Positions 36,101 through 47,700 of a stretch of DNA of 64,000 nt are shown piece after piece. The notes under the pieces are model-generated. The model worked only from the letters and a program-made list of their open reading frames with translations, was not told the origin of the DNA and did not search any database. How positions within the stretch are numbered: the first letter of the stretch is position 1; each line of letters begins with the position of its first letter. The DNA lies in the NCBI GenBank assembly GCA_013076295.1, contig RQOL01000466.1, forward strand, positions 1,240,001 through 1,304,000. Direction: 5' to 3'. The DNA is from Sanderia malayensis. Its lineage: Eukaryota > Cnidaria > Scyphozoa > Semaeostomeae > Pelagiidae. Made by a program: the position numbers and the translations under genes.

Positions 36101-38802
36101 ACGATCTTTCTAACTCAGGAAGATGCATTGTTATTGATCTGCCTTCAGCTGTTTTTAAAGACACGCATCGCTAATACCATTCGTAGTATTCAGCATTGAC
36201 TTAGCTCATCTGATCGATAGTGGATTACGTTATGGGATCGGCTGCATCAATCTGCAGTTGCAGACTCTTGTTTACAATATTGTTGCTTAGCTACGGATGC
36301 CAGAGCTTATGTGTCAGTGATAATCTCTAAATAGCTGTTGAGTATATATGTTTGTATAATGTCATTGAGAATATTTTTTTATGACTTTAGGAGATCAACA
36401 AAATTCAAGAAGAGAATGCGAAGCTGAAGGAACGAGTTCAAATGCTTGAAAGAAAGGTGACTCATTGAATACATCAACATTTATGGATCTCTCAGGCTTT
36501 ACCCAACTTGTTTGACCAAAAGCTTTGATGTTTCCAACACGGCATTAAGGGCTTTAATAATGCGTTATTCACAACTTGTTTTTTTTATGATTTGATGTTT
36601 ACTTTTCATCTTGCTTTGGTTTTGTAGGCTTCAAGTGCTCTTGACGAGAAGACAAAGTTATCGTCGGACTTGGACAAAGCCAAAGGACAGCTGAGTACTC
36701 GAACTAATGCCCCAGCAAAGGTATCGAACTTATACAATTGAGCATTCTTCTTTTTAAAGTGTCATCTCTTTTCCAGAGGTCTACGCGCCACGTCTCTCCA
36801 ATGTCTTCTACATTGGGTCCATCTCAAATATTTGTACCAGGTCTTTCCATCCAGTTCCTTGACGTGGCGCTGTTTTATCATATTTTCCTTGCTCTTCCTC
36901 CCCCTTTTGTTCTTTTCATTATTCCTTTTAAGTTCTTTAATTATTCTCCGATGTTTTGTTTTCTTTACAGCTCGACAATGATGCGGTGCAGGAGTTGTCA
37001 GATAAAGTTGCAATTTTGAATAGGGAATTGAAAGATGTAAGTAACACTATGCACTATATTAATGCCATTAGCACTGCAAGAATGATGTAATTTATGAACA
37101 CCATAAGATTCTTTGTTGACTTGTCTAAACGTAAATTGTTTCTGACTTTTACTGATGTGATCATTTTGTCAATAATTCAACTGAACTTGTCTCTGCTGCG
37201 CTTCAAACAATTCTTTCTGCAGTAAAGATTTTTTTAGAAGGACCACTAAAGGCGCTATGTTAAAGAGGCCGGGGATACTTATTAAGATTCTTCTAAACTA
37301 AGATTTCTGTCATCCTGTTGTTTAACGTGTTGCGTATTGTGTCATTATAGGCAGAGGTGCTTGCCAAAAAGAAGTGTAGCAGCATTGACGAGGAACTTGT
37401 AAATTCAAAGGTTAGTCAGGTTGCTTTGGGAATCGTAAGTGCAACATGGCGCTAACTGGTTGCTTCTTCTATCTGTTGTATTGTTTTATTACCTTTGAAA
37501 TTGCTACCTGTCATGTCCTTCTACTGCCTTTCGTGCTTCTTTCTTATATTTTGCATCCTACTACCTCTTATATTCTTCTACTATCTTTTGTATCTCTCTA
37601 TTTTTTATTATCCCTCGTGCTTATCTTGTACACCTTGTTGTATGCTTATTCTACCTCCTATATTCTTCTATGGCAGATAACGGGTTCCTAAATAACGGGT
37701 TAATCCCGAAACGTCATAAATATATTAGTTTATCTTACTTGTAACCATCATTCTAAATATAATTTTAATACTTAACTAACTGATTGGCGACACTCGCATA
37801 CTTTAATATTTCATTCTTCTATGATCTTTGAGATTCCTTTTTACCTCTCATGGCGCTCTGCTGCCTCTTATAATACCCATAAATTGTTTTGACTTTTTTT
37901 ACAGATTTCTCTTTCTTTATCTTACAGCACTATATTCTTGCTCTTCAACATGAGATTGAACTTCTTAACAAAGTAAGTTTGTCATAGTTCCTTCTAACTT
38001 ATTCTGGCATTTCAGTGTTTTAGCCATTTGATAAATTGTCAACTTACAGTGCATTCATATCTTTTCATCGATTAATTTTTATTTCATTTGATTACGTCTT
38101 TTGCCTCCAGGAGCTGGATATGAAGTTTTCACAAACTTCCCAGTATAAGAATCTGAAGAAAATGTTAGAAACAAAAAATGTACAAATTAAGGACTTGAGA
38201 GCTAGGCTCAGAAGGTAAGATGTTAGATATTTCTATTTGAGTTGTGACTACAACGAAACAAACTTGCTAGTTACACAACAGGAAAAGAAGTTTATCATGT
38301 CATAAGCAGGAGTGTTTATAAGCGCGACGTTTTGAGAGATTTATCTCTCGTCATCAAGCAAAGTGCTTCTCTCTTCTGAACAGACAAATGCAAACGTATT
38401 TACGATTAGCTTAATACATACCGTAAATCCTCGAATAAGCCCCCGGGGGTTTATTTGCAAAAACAAAATTTTAGTCTCATTGTTGTTCAATATTAAGCAA
38501 AATATAAGCTATACGATGCAGCCAATCAATGAAGTTATTGGTTTAAACTTGCTGTTATTTGCAATACACTCGCTAAACAACTTCAATGTCTCGATACTTG
38601 GGCTCAATATCCTTGCAAATGCTTATCAGGATGGGGGCTTATTCGAGGGGAGGGCTTATTCGAAGGTGGGGGCTTTTTCGAGGATTTACGGTATGCCACC
38701 AGAAGGAGAATTTTTTTACACAGGTTCATTCTATATTACCAGAATTAATACCATCTTTAATGCCATTAATTTTGCAGACATGAACCCGATGCCGAGGTTT
38801 AG
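33135..38802 (+). CDS. LZTFL1: Leucine zipper transcription factor-like protein 1
   Basis: Twelve coding exons: 33135-33137, 33604-33728, 34241-34432, 34716-34782, 35025-35096, 36391-36456, 36628-36720, 36971-37036, 37351-37410, 37928-37972, 38111-38214 and 38778-38802. They sum to 305 residues; vertebrate LZTFL1 has 299. Family hallmarks are visible: NxHHQNE-like NDNHQNEIVNYLRFARYNR, then LKSVDSCFADIKDSR, then NVLLLRQLFSQAEKWHLKLQ and DISELENR. A long heptad coiled coil follows from about residue 160 (exons at 36391-38214), and the tail is RRHEPDAEV against YEPED in vertebrates. LZTFL1 (BBS17) is a cytoplasmic regulator of BBSome entry into cilia and of Smoothened traffic. The initiator codon is the last three bases of exon 1. 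Introns contain a minisatellite, a pyrimidine-rich tract and a TA-flanked MITE. All phases are consistent. Confidence 0.95.
34546..34708 (+). repeat. Minisatellite abutting an LZTFL1 splice acceptor
   Basis: About eight copies of a 20-22 bp unit with core TAATGATGACCAT and spacer RCTTGCTC. The last copy ends within 8 bases of the exon starting at 34716, so it supplies the sequence in which branch point and pyrimidine tract should lie. Confidence 0.92.
37490..37680 (+). repeat. Pyrimidine-rich degenerate repeat tract
   Basis: Irregular repetition of units like CTACTACCTCTTATATTC, within an LZTFL1 intron; a weaker extension lies at 37815-37880. Related tracts occur at 41530-41740 and, inverted, at 45340-45560. 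Confidence 0.6.
38421..38691. mobile_element. TA-flanked MITE, copy 2
   Basis: Starts CCGTAAATCCTCGAATAAGC and ends with the complement GAGGATTTACGG, flanked by TA on both sides (38419-38420, 38692-38693). Same family as 25272-25652 but 271 bp, with a different interior. It lies in the last LZTFL1 intron, about 90 bp before the final exon. Confidence 0.85.
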
Positions 38803-39481
38803 GAACGGTGAATTGCTGGTGTAGAATGAATTACTTGTATACCTTGACCATAATGTGCATGTATGTAAGTACAGTTTTACCTATATGTGGATTAGATATT
38901 TATAGATTAGCTGTACAATTGCAAACGTATCTGTTACTACGTTGAATAGATTTGGAGAAAGACTTTTTATCTTTCATTAGCATTTGAAAATTTTATTGTT
39001 GCAAGTTGCATCAAATTATTGCATTATAAAGCATGTAGTGTATCAGTAACAAGATGTAAATTTTCTTGCTGAATTTGTTGTTTTATTAGTAGGATAATGT
39101 TTGAAAAAATCTGGCCGACAGTAAAAGTACCTCTTTCATAGCCCCGTAAAGGGGTTATCGTAAATGGTCTTTCAGACGTATTCATACTATTGTTCCTAAT
39201 TGGAAATTCAAACATTTGCGAGCTTAACTGTTCTTCAATATAACACTACCACACAGTGTTTTGGCTGAGCTATGGGTTAAGTTACATTCTAAATATTGCT
39301 TTCTGCTTTTGATGCTTGCAATGTTTTAGCATCATTTGGCGTATTTCGAATTCGGAACCCCAAGTCGAACCTAATCTTCCAATTTCGACTTTCACCACGG
39401 AATCAAACGTCAGACTAGTAAACAACTTTCTGCGTTGAAAACTGTTTACATTGGATGAGATGAATATATCTTGGAATCTCA

Positions 39482-42400
39482 ATGTTATTTTCATCGGTTT
39501 TATTTATCATCTGCCAAACTTTATCAAATTTGATCTCGCCACACAACAGTGTTTCAAATTCAGATTATGCATGTGATTGCGAAGAGTGCTGTATTATCAA
39601 CTCATCGCTAAATATTTCAATGAGCTCCTTCTTCAGGCAGCTATTCTCTAGGCTATTCACCAATACAACAGAAAGGCGAAGAAGACGACGAAGCATGAGT
39701 CTTGGGAATGGTACATTCTTATCATTTTTGCTAGTTAATAGCACTTTCGTTTGCCACACATAGATTTGAACGTTTAAAACAGTGACATGTCATATTTTCT
39801 CTTTCCCGTAGACTGGTCATACTGGGGAGATAACGGTAATTTTTATTGATATTTCAAGAATTTTTATCAACTACTTAAAACATCTTTATATTATTTTATA
39901 TTCCATTTTCATTGCAAATTGTAGTTACATTAGGCCTAAGACGCTTAGCTAAAATGTTTCAATGAGCGCTATATGGATGAGGATACATGTTATATTTTTA
40001 AAGAGACATCTGTACTGGTATAATTATGATGGTCATTTCTGATTCCCCAGGTCCTGAGAATTGGCACAAGAATTTCCCAGTAGCAGCAAGCGAGTACCAG
40101 AGTCCAATTAACATTGATACATATGAAGTAATATACGATCCAGCTCTAGGGGACATTAATTTTTTAGGATATCATTCTGTTGACAAAAAACAATTCTTTC
40201 GGTTAAAGAACACTGGCTACACAGTCAAGGCATGTATTTTTTCGACTTGTTTTCTTTTTAAATGATCACTCTTATATAGTGTCAACGAACATTGCGCACT
40301 TTATATATTATGCAGTGCATATTGTAAGGTATATTTCTTGTTTTCACTCCGTTTCTTATTCATTTATTCAGATTGATTTGCGAGGTGAGATGCAGTTAAT
40401 TGATTGTGATAATAAATGCTACGAAGCTTTTTCGCTGCAGTTTCATTGGGGTGGGGATGATAGCAGAGGCTCGGAACATCACCTTAACATGAAGACATTT
40501 CCAATGGAGGTAAAGTCTTTTGACGTATTTCTATATCATTTGTATTTGATTCATGTGTCATTATTTGGTGCAGAGGTTTCCCTATACTCGTGGTTTTGAT
40601 TCAATAGTAAATCGTTTTTAATCAGCCTTGTTATTTTGTCTGTCTGATGATGGTATCAACGTTTTCAAAGACAATGCAAGGTTTTGTTTCTTTGTCCTCA
40701 GGTTTCGCTATCTTCAGCTAAGCTACAATGGGCGATAAATGTTTTGGGACACTTAGACTTTCGCAAACGTCGCACATTCCCTTCACGTCTCATCCCCCCA
40801 AACAATATTGTTTCTAGAGACAGTCTTGCACGATATAAACAAAACTCTTTTTGCACGATTAAGACAAGGGTATGACTGAGAGAACTGCATTCTTTCAGGA
40901 ACAGTGGGGTTGAATTAATACCTTGAAAAAATAATTTTACAGATTGATGGCCTTTTTTCGTATTTTTACCAGCGCACTAAGAACTTTTGTTCACTATTGT
41001 AAGTTTCGCACTAACACGGACAGTATTTTTCATCAACTTTGGCTTTTTGTTGCGATGTGACCACCATTATATGTTGTCTCGCTAGTGTTTGCGTTGTTCA
41101 CTGGCCTCATCTAATTAACAAAGCATATTATTTTTTTGCAGATACACATATTACACAGAAATGTAAAATACAACGATAGCGAAGAGATGCTTTATAAGCT
41201 TGATGGCATGGCTACGATTGCAGTATTTGTTGAGGTATTTACCCTTTATTTTCTATTAAATCACTAGCCATTGGCCATTAGGTTGTTAATGTCGATTGCT
41301 CTGTACTTAACTCGGCATTTCTCGTGCTCAGTAAACGCAGAGTGCTTCATGATATAAATGACGATGATATTTATAATTTCAGATTGGAAGCGAAGAAAAC
41401 GAAGGCTTGGGACATTTCATCGACCAATTTAGGTTCATTAAATATGGAGGTATTTTTACTAACTTGTTCCATTTATTTTCAGTTTTAAAATGTTTTATAA
41501 AAAATCATATCGCACATCTCACAGGCTTATTTTTCATGTTCTTCCTCCCTTTATTAACCTTTTTATTATTTAAATCCTCTGATATCCTTCTGCTATCTGC
41601 TTTTGATATTTTACCTCTATCTTCCATATTCATCTACCAGCTTTTAATTCTTCCAATACCTCGTAGGTTCTTTTATCTTTGATTTCCTTTTATTACCTCT
41701 CATATCCATTTAAAGCCTCAGACTTTCGTCTAATCTAATCTGTCTAACATAACTGAGGGTCAGCGTCAGGGTCATCTATTCTTCCATTAACCCCCTTAGG
41801 TCTTTCTATTACCTGTAATATGATTAAATCAGGTCCAGTTCCCTGGGGTGGGTGGGGGATTTTGCGTGAAGGGCGGGGCTGTATGAATTGCTACGCAAAA
41901 TTGTAGCCTGCGACCCCCTGGGAAAATTTCTTGGAGCAGGCCCTGAATTGAATATATGACATGCTGATGATTCTCATTGCTCCACCACAGGTCAAGGGGT
42001 CGAGATACCAGCATTCCCCCTCGCATCATTATTGCCATTGGATACAACTAAATATTACACTTACGCTGGCTCACTCAGTGCTCCACCGTGCAATGAATGC
42101 AATAAATGGATTGTCATCCGTGATCCCATCAAAGTTTCTGCAGATCAGGTGAGGTTCTTTTGTTATGTGTTTCTAAAGTCACACTTATCAAGTCAGATTA
42201 AGAATGCAGATTCAATACCTTAGCTGTTCATTATTTGATCACTAGTGAAAGCACAACAAGTGCAGGTATTGGTCAAAATAAAAGCAAATGGTTTCAATTT
42301 TGTCTTTATAAAGGGTGACCTGAGGCGAATTGTTGGTAGATGTCTATGAACTACAGTATTAGAACTACAATGTTGGACAACAGAAGAATTTTGCACCCTT

Positions 42401-42913
42401 CCATTGCCCCCCCTTCACCCCCAAAAATGTTGTCTCAAGAGAAAGGCATATAAAATATCAAAAAAATTCTTGTTGAACAAAGATCACAGGGTCTAAGTGA
42501 GGAAACAGCATCGTTTCAGCAGTATGGGGGTTAATTACGTTCAACAAAGAATGAAATTTGTGGGTTGATTGCCTTTTGTATTTTTACTGTGTCCCAAGGA
42601 CTTTTGTCTCCTCTGCCAAGTCCACTGTTATAGACTTGTTAAAATAAGATAAATGAAGCAATTTGAAGCAGTTGGTTGTTTATTATCAGTAATTATTATG
42701 GATTACAAATACTTGCTGTAAAATATGTATGTCAATAAATCTCCTCTTTAGCTGGATGCATTTAGACAGCTGATGAAAATGCCAGAAAACAGTGCAGGTC
42801 AAGAATTCATCATTGATAATTTTCGACCAGTTCAGCCAATTTGTCGAAGAACTGTTACAGCAAGCTTAAAATTACAAGATGGAAGTTATAATCAGGTGAA
42901 TTTTCAAGAATAA
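39482..42913 (+). CDS. Carbonic-anhydrase-related protein (probably acatalytic)
   Basis: Eight exons: 39482-39710, 39812-39835, 40051-40229, 40372-40509, 41142-41234, 41383-41449, 41991-42148 and 42752-42913. They are in frame for 349 residues. The N-terminus is hydrophobic ([14 protein letters not shown]), a possible signal peptide, followed by a Cys-rich and Arg-rich linker (RRRRRR). An alpha-carbonic anhydrase domain then begins at [15 protein letters not shown]. The zinc-site segment reads FSLQFHWG, so the first ligand (His94 in CA II numbering) is Gln. His96 (HWG) and His119 (EIHILH) are kept. The conserved GSLTTPP is GSLSAPP, replacing Thr199 and Thr200. Loss of one ligand is the mark of CA-related proteins (CA8/10/11 type), which bind partners rather than hydrate CO2. 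The intron after 40229 begins with GC. A further upstream exon cannot be excluded. Confidence 0.88.
40700..41000 (+). repeat. Interspersed repeat in carbonic-anhydrase intron, copy A
   Basis: Diverged relative of 42350-42615 in the same orientation. Matching blocks include the CCCTTCACx...CCCCCAAA stretch, TTGTTTCTAGAGA, CAGTGGGGTTGAATTAAT, GATTGATGGCC and CGTATTTTTAC followed by AAGxACTTTTGT. It lies in the intron between exons ending at 40509 and starting at 41142. Confidence 0.65.
41530..41740 (+). repeat. Pyrimidine-rich degenerate repeat tract
   Basis: Irregular CTTCTRCTAYCT / TATTACCTCTCATATCC units in an intron of the carbonic-anhydrase-related gene. It is related to 37490-37680 and to the purine strand at 45340-45560. 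Confidence 0.55.
42350..42615 (+). repeat. Interspersed repeat in carbonic-anhydrase intron, copy B
   Basis: Second copy of the repeat at 40700-41000, in the next-but-two intron of the same gene. Conserved blocks are in the same order and orientation. Confidence 0.65.
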
Positions 42914-43143
42914 TTATAACTTGTAAATGTGAAAATATTACTTTGACATTGAGATTCAAACAGATGTATAGGATTTCGAAAATCCACAGAATGTTTTCAG
43001 TAATATATCATAGAGGTTTTGAATTTTCACAAACATTATAATATAACAGTCCACATGAGATATCTGTTAGTGATGATGAACTATGCTGGGTGGCCATGTT
43101 CAGAAAAGTCAAAAACACACTTGAAATCCAGCTTGTAAAGCAA

Positions 43144-43380
43144 TTATGTTTCTTTCACAAATTCCTCAATCTTGATGACGTCTTTTGTTTTGCTTTGTTT
43201 GTCAAAATAATAGTATGCAGCAAAGGATAATACCCCAGTTGCCAAAAGAGAACAGTACAGTCCAATTGTAAAATAAAATGTCATTTTTTTCCTTTTATTT
43301 GTCTCTCCTTTGATTTCTCTGAATACTTCTTGCATAAATGTCAGCGGAGACTGCTCTCCTTGTGTGTTGTCTTTAGACAT
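43144..43380 (-). CDS. Small single-pass membrane protein
   Basis: A 78-residue frame from the ATG at 43380 to the stop at 43144. It has a polar N-terminal part (residues 1-32, with a basic NKRKK just before the membrane), one hydrophobic span of about 22 residues (about 36-58, FYFTIGLYCSLLATGVLSFA) and a charged tail. This is the layout of small integral membrane or mitochondrial assembly proteins, but I do not recognise the family. It lies tail-to-tail with the carbonic-anhydrase-related gene, 230 bp away, and head-to-head with the doubtful unit at 43.6 kb. No intron is needed. Composition and a clean membrane span favour a real gene. Confidence 0.55.
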   Translation of the reverse strand: MSKDNTQGEQSPLTFMQEVFREIKGETNKRKKMTFYFTIGLYCSLLATGVLSFAAYYYFDKQSKTKDVIKIEEFVKET

Positions 43381-43632
43381 TTTTTAGGCTATAATATTCA
43401 CTCTAAGGTCATTCAGCAAGGCTTTTGGTCTCCAACATGTGTGAGAAGAAGTTAACCAATTTACTATACAAACGCGATACTCTTTCCCTGAAAACTAGGT
43501 ACTGCGTTTTGGGCCTTTGTGAGCTTTGGTGCCACAAATAATAAGAAGAAATATGACTATTTTATTGGCCCAACCAAACCAACTTCTCACTGGACATTGA
43601 ACATGTGTTTATATATAGACGTCACGTTGTTT

Positions 43633-44296
43633 ACAAACGAGGCTTATGCATGATTGTTCCGGGGCTGAGAGCCCGCTTTTTGGAGAATGCCGGGAAATTT
43701 TCAATATTTGACCACATGCTGCACGACTTTTTTTTCTCTTCGAAGAAAGTGGCGAACGAGCAGAGACGAAGGATACTTTTAGGTATTGTTACTGATGTTT
43801 TTCTTGTCCTATCTTAGTACCAGATATTCCTTAGCCCTTTTTTGATATCTATTGGGATAGATTTTATATTTATTCTGAGGGATTGGCCGTAAATTTTCAT
43901 TCTTGTTCACGCACCAGGTTTTCTTCCAAAGAAAATGGCGAAAATGAAGAGAAGGAAGGCCAGGAAATTAAAAGGATATTTATAGGTATGCTTGCTTATA
44001 CTCTTCTTGGCACCAAGTATTCTTTATAGTAACCTTTCCTCGACCATTGTTGGGATAAATTGTATATTTTGATCTGATACGTGATGCAAAAAGACGAGAT
44101 TAAAAAAGACTCGCTTAGGCCTAGTCTAGTTGATTTTGAAAATTACCAACTGACTGAGCCGAGCCTATTTGTTTTGTCTTTTCAGATAATTCATGGATGT
44201 ATAGTTACAGATGCTTCACAAGATATTTTCAAGAGGCAAGAAGAAAACCTTTCACTTTTACAAAGAATTATGGAGAACAATCAATCATTTCAATAA
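43633..44296 (+). other. Possible short transcription unit with duplicated exon
   Basis: Candidate exons are 43633-43774 (starting MIVPGLRARFLENAGKF), 43919-43985 and 44186-44296, with plausible GT donors (GGTATTG, GGTATGC) and AG acceptors. The first splice path ends soon in a stop; skipping the second exon continues for about 60 codons. The second exon and its following intron resemble the end of the first exon and its intron, so they look like a tandem copy. I do not recognise the product and cannot choose the frame of the last part. Confidence 0.3.
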
Positions 44297-44529
44297 TATT
44301 GTATAAATTTATATTTTTATTTTATAGCATTTCATGTAAAATTTCATTCATTATAAAAGCTTAGGAGTGTGTTTTATGGGCAACATTATAGGAATAGGCT
44401 AGCTTAAAACTTTATAAAAGTAGTAGCATAACTGTAAGCATTTAAAGTTCAGGATTTGATAAGGAATTCTCTTCTAGTTTTAGGATAACAGTGTAATCGT
44501 AGAATAGTGATATATATTTAGGCTAGCAG

Positions 44530-44700
44530 GGGTAGTTGTGGGTGGTTGAAATGCGGGGGCGGCGACGAACTGCGGCGATTGTTGGAGCCACGAGAAGGCC
44601 CGACAGTCGCCGTGGGCTATGGCCGTAGGGAACGAGAGACCCTACGGTCGCTGCTTTGTCCCGGACGGTCTGTTCCGTAAAAGGTGGGAGGAAGTAAAAT
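44530..44700. other. GC-rich block with nested hairpins
   Basis: About 170 bp of strongly GC-rich sequence in otherwise AT-rich DNA. Arms 44621-44630 and 44640-44649 pair over 10 positions (core CCGTAGGG with CCCTACGG) around a 9-base loop. Arms CGGCGA (44573-44578) and TCGCCG (44607-44612) form a second stem. It may be a structured RNA gene or a SINE head; I cannot identify it. Confidence 0.5.
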
Positions 44701-47700
44701 TTTAATGCTCTACTTGACCACCACCCCAAGTCTGGTCCATTGTCATGCTGTTGGCTGCCTTGTTGCTCATGTACTCAAGGTCCCTATTCAATCCAGCCAA
44801 GCTGTTTGAGCGACATCTCTATTCCCAGGAGATGCGAAAATGATGTGTCTATATTGTTACTCAATCACAATGCACCATTATCACAAGTTGTTTCCAAGTA
44901 TTGTTATGGAAATCGTCTCTTACTAAAATACTGGCTATAAGACATGTTACAAATCAGCATGTTGGTGGAGTGCAACTCTCAAAGTTTGAAAATTCAACCT
45001 GTTCACAAAAACTCAAATGTTCCTAGGCCTCACGTTTTGGTAAAAGAAAACATTGTCATTTTGACATTGAAATAAATTGTAGAGGCAAATATTAATGAGA
45101 GCAGTAAGCATTGCCCCCCGAAGGCCATAGCGTCATTGCATTTACTGCACCCCCCAGGCCGTATCATCATTATTTGATCAGACGAATGGCTGAACATCAA
45201 GATACAAAAGCAATGACCACACTTAATTCTAACCCAATGCTAAAGGCTTTAAAGTCAACTAAATAAATTTCTTTGTGCAGTAAAAACTAAAAACTTTTGT
45301 AAAGTAACAGGATAATGCAATGTTTAACAAGTATGTATAGTATAGGAAGTGAGAGGTAGGTGAAGGAAAAAAGAGTTATTAGAAGAGTATGATAAGTAGG
45401 GAGAAAAAGTGATAGAGAGATCTGAGAAGTAGTAGAAATAAATGAGAGGCAGAAGGAAGATATACCTGGTAGTAGAAATATATAAGAGTAGAAGCAAGAC
45501 ATATGAGGTAGTAGAAGTAAATGAAAGGTAGAAGCAAGACATATAAGGCAGTAAAGTAAATTAGACATAAAAATATGATATATAATTGAAGCCTTAATCT
45601 TAGAAAAATTATAAATCAAAAACTAATGTAAGAATAAAATATGAGAAATGGGCCATTCTTCTCATACTTTACTTTGCAACAACAAATAATATTACCACTA
45701 AGTTCAAAAACACTGGGCCTTAGCAATAACTCATAATAAATGTCCTGTATTATTATGAATAGTTGGAAGAAAAACAACTGTAGCTATTATCACCATTCAA
45801 ACTAATACTGCTGTTAATATTAACACTGCTCAACTAATGGTTCTAATACTTGGCCAATCTAGGAAGGTTAAGTGCAGGTTGAAAGAAAATAAAGATAAAG
45901 AACAGTGGAAGCATTAGAAGAAAGAAGTACCAGTAGAAGAAAAATGGAGAAGTAGAAGTAGTACATAGAACAAGAAATTTTCGGTTGAATAAAAAATGAA
46001 GGAAAAGTTCTGCTTCCACTACTAGTGTAATTTGAAATTAAGACAGTAGTTACTAAGGAGAGCTAAATTCACTGTCAATTAACACTGGCTTGGCTGGCTA
46101 GCAATACTCTCTCAACAATGGAGCACTCTCATTGTGAACTGAACTCTAATAAAGTCAACAATAATATTGATATAAAATAAATAAAATTCTACTCAGTTAT
46201 TTAAGACTAAGAAACCTAAAAATTGCACAAAGAAATTCATTGGAACTGGTGGGTTGCAGAGTAATTGGGACCCAGGGTCAGGGTTCAGGTACAAGCTTTT
46301 GTATAAATGATGTCAGAGCAGACCGATATCAAATTCAGCGACCCAGGCTTCAACTACGATGATGCGTACAATGCTTAATACATCTCCTAGTTTTGGATGT
46401 GAACAAGTCAAAATTCTCTTCCTCCTCAAATCACACAACAACAAAATGCCAATAAGTAACAATATCAAGCCTTTGGGCCCTAGTCCTTAGAGGTTTAGAA
46501 ACTTGGAAACTCATGTGGAATGAAAACATTGTGAAAGAGTAACAGATATAGATACAAACATTTTCTCACCCTGAGAATAGAGATGTCACCCAAAAACAAG
46601 ACAGCCTGGCTGAATCAGAATAAGGACCATGAGCCATGATGACCATATGAAGCAACAAGGCAGTCCAACAGCAATCCAACGGACCAGAACTTGGAATGAT
46701 GGACCAAGTGGAGCGTTTACCTGCAAAAAATAGAAAACAATTAATACGACAAATACAAAATTATTACTCAAGTATAAGAAAATTAAAAATAGTCAACAAG
46801 GTCACAGGCATTAGAGACAACACGCAAAAGTTTTTGTGGAAAAATTGTGTGAACTGAGGTCGAGATATCAATGAAACTGATAAGGCAATTGAGATGACAT
46901 GCAACATTGCTTTTTCATAAAAGCACAAAGAAGTTGCTTAATCTTAAATCAGCCAGTTCATAATCTGACATGGAAACATCTTGATTTGGGTAGCCCCGAT
47001 GATGGAAACATCTTGATTGAGGCTAGCCCCGATGATTAGGAGAAAAAGTGCACGGATTCTAATGCTTGTGACATTGTCAATTTTTAAAATGATAATGATT
47101 AAATAAATGAATTTAATTATCATTTAAGGATGGAAACTGTCTTTGTACCACAAAGTTTCAAACAGATACTTAAAATATCAAGTTGTTATTGTACATCTAA
47201 TCAACAGAGGCAGCATTGGAGCTTGATGAATATTGTAAAAAATTGCCAACAGTTTCGTTTCATCTTTAATTGGATAAAATTACTTAATTGGCCAGTTTCA
47301 TCTGTTCAATCTACATCAAAAGGGGTTAAGCAAGTTTGAAGCCTTGTGGTACAAAGGACTTCATATATGATAGCAAATAAAACAAAATAATACTAAATGA
47401 CAAGTCTTATCTTCCTGCTTGGTCACCATTAAAAAATCTTTATCAGTTGCAGGGCCAGGTCAACGTAAGGTAACTGAAATGACGAGAAAAGGAAATTTAA
47501 TTGAAGGTATTTAAAAGACTTCATTGAATGAATGAGTGAAAGAAGCAACAAAAGTAAAATGAAAACAATTGAAACAAAGAAAATAATAGTAACTAGAAGA
47601 GGAGGTTAAATTAAGAGAAGGAAGAACATATAATATAATGTAAGGTAAAACAAACAAAGAAAGAAAAACAAATCAACAAAAGTGAAGTGGATCATGAGGA

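Noticed and set aside
40684..40875. Possible extra exon in the carbonic-anhydrase-related gene
   Set aside because: It interrupts the conserved FPME-IHILH junction, which is contiguous in the family, and overlaps an interspersed repeat.
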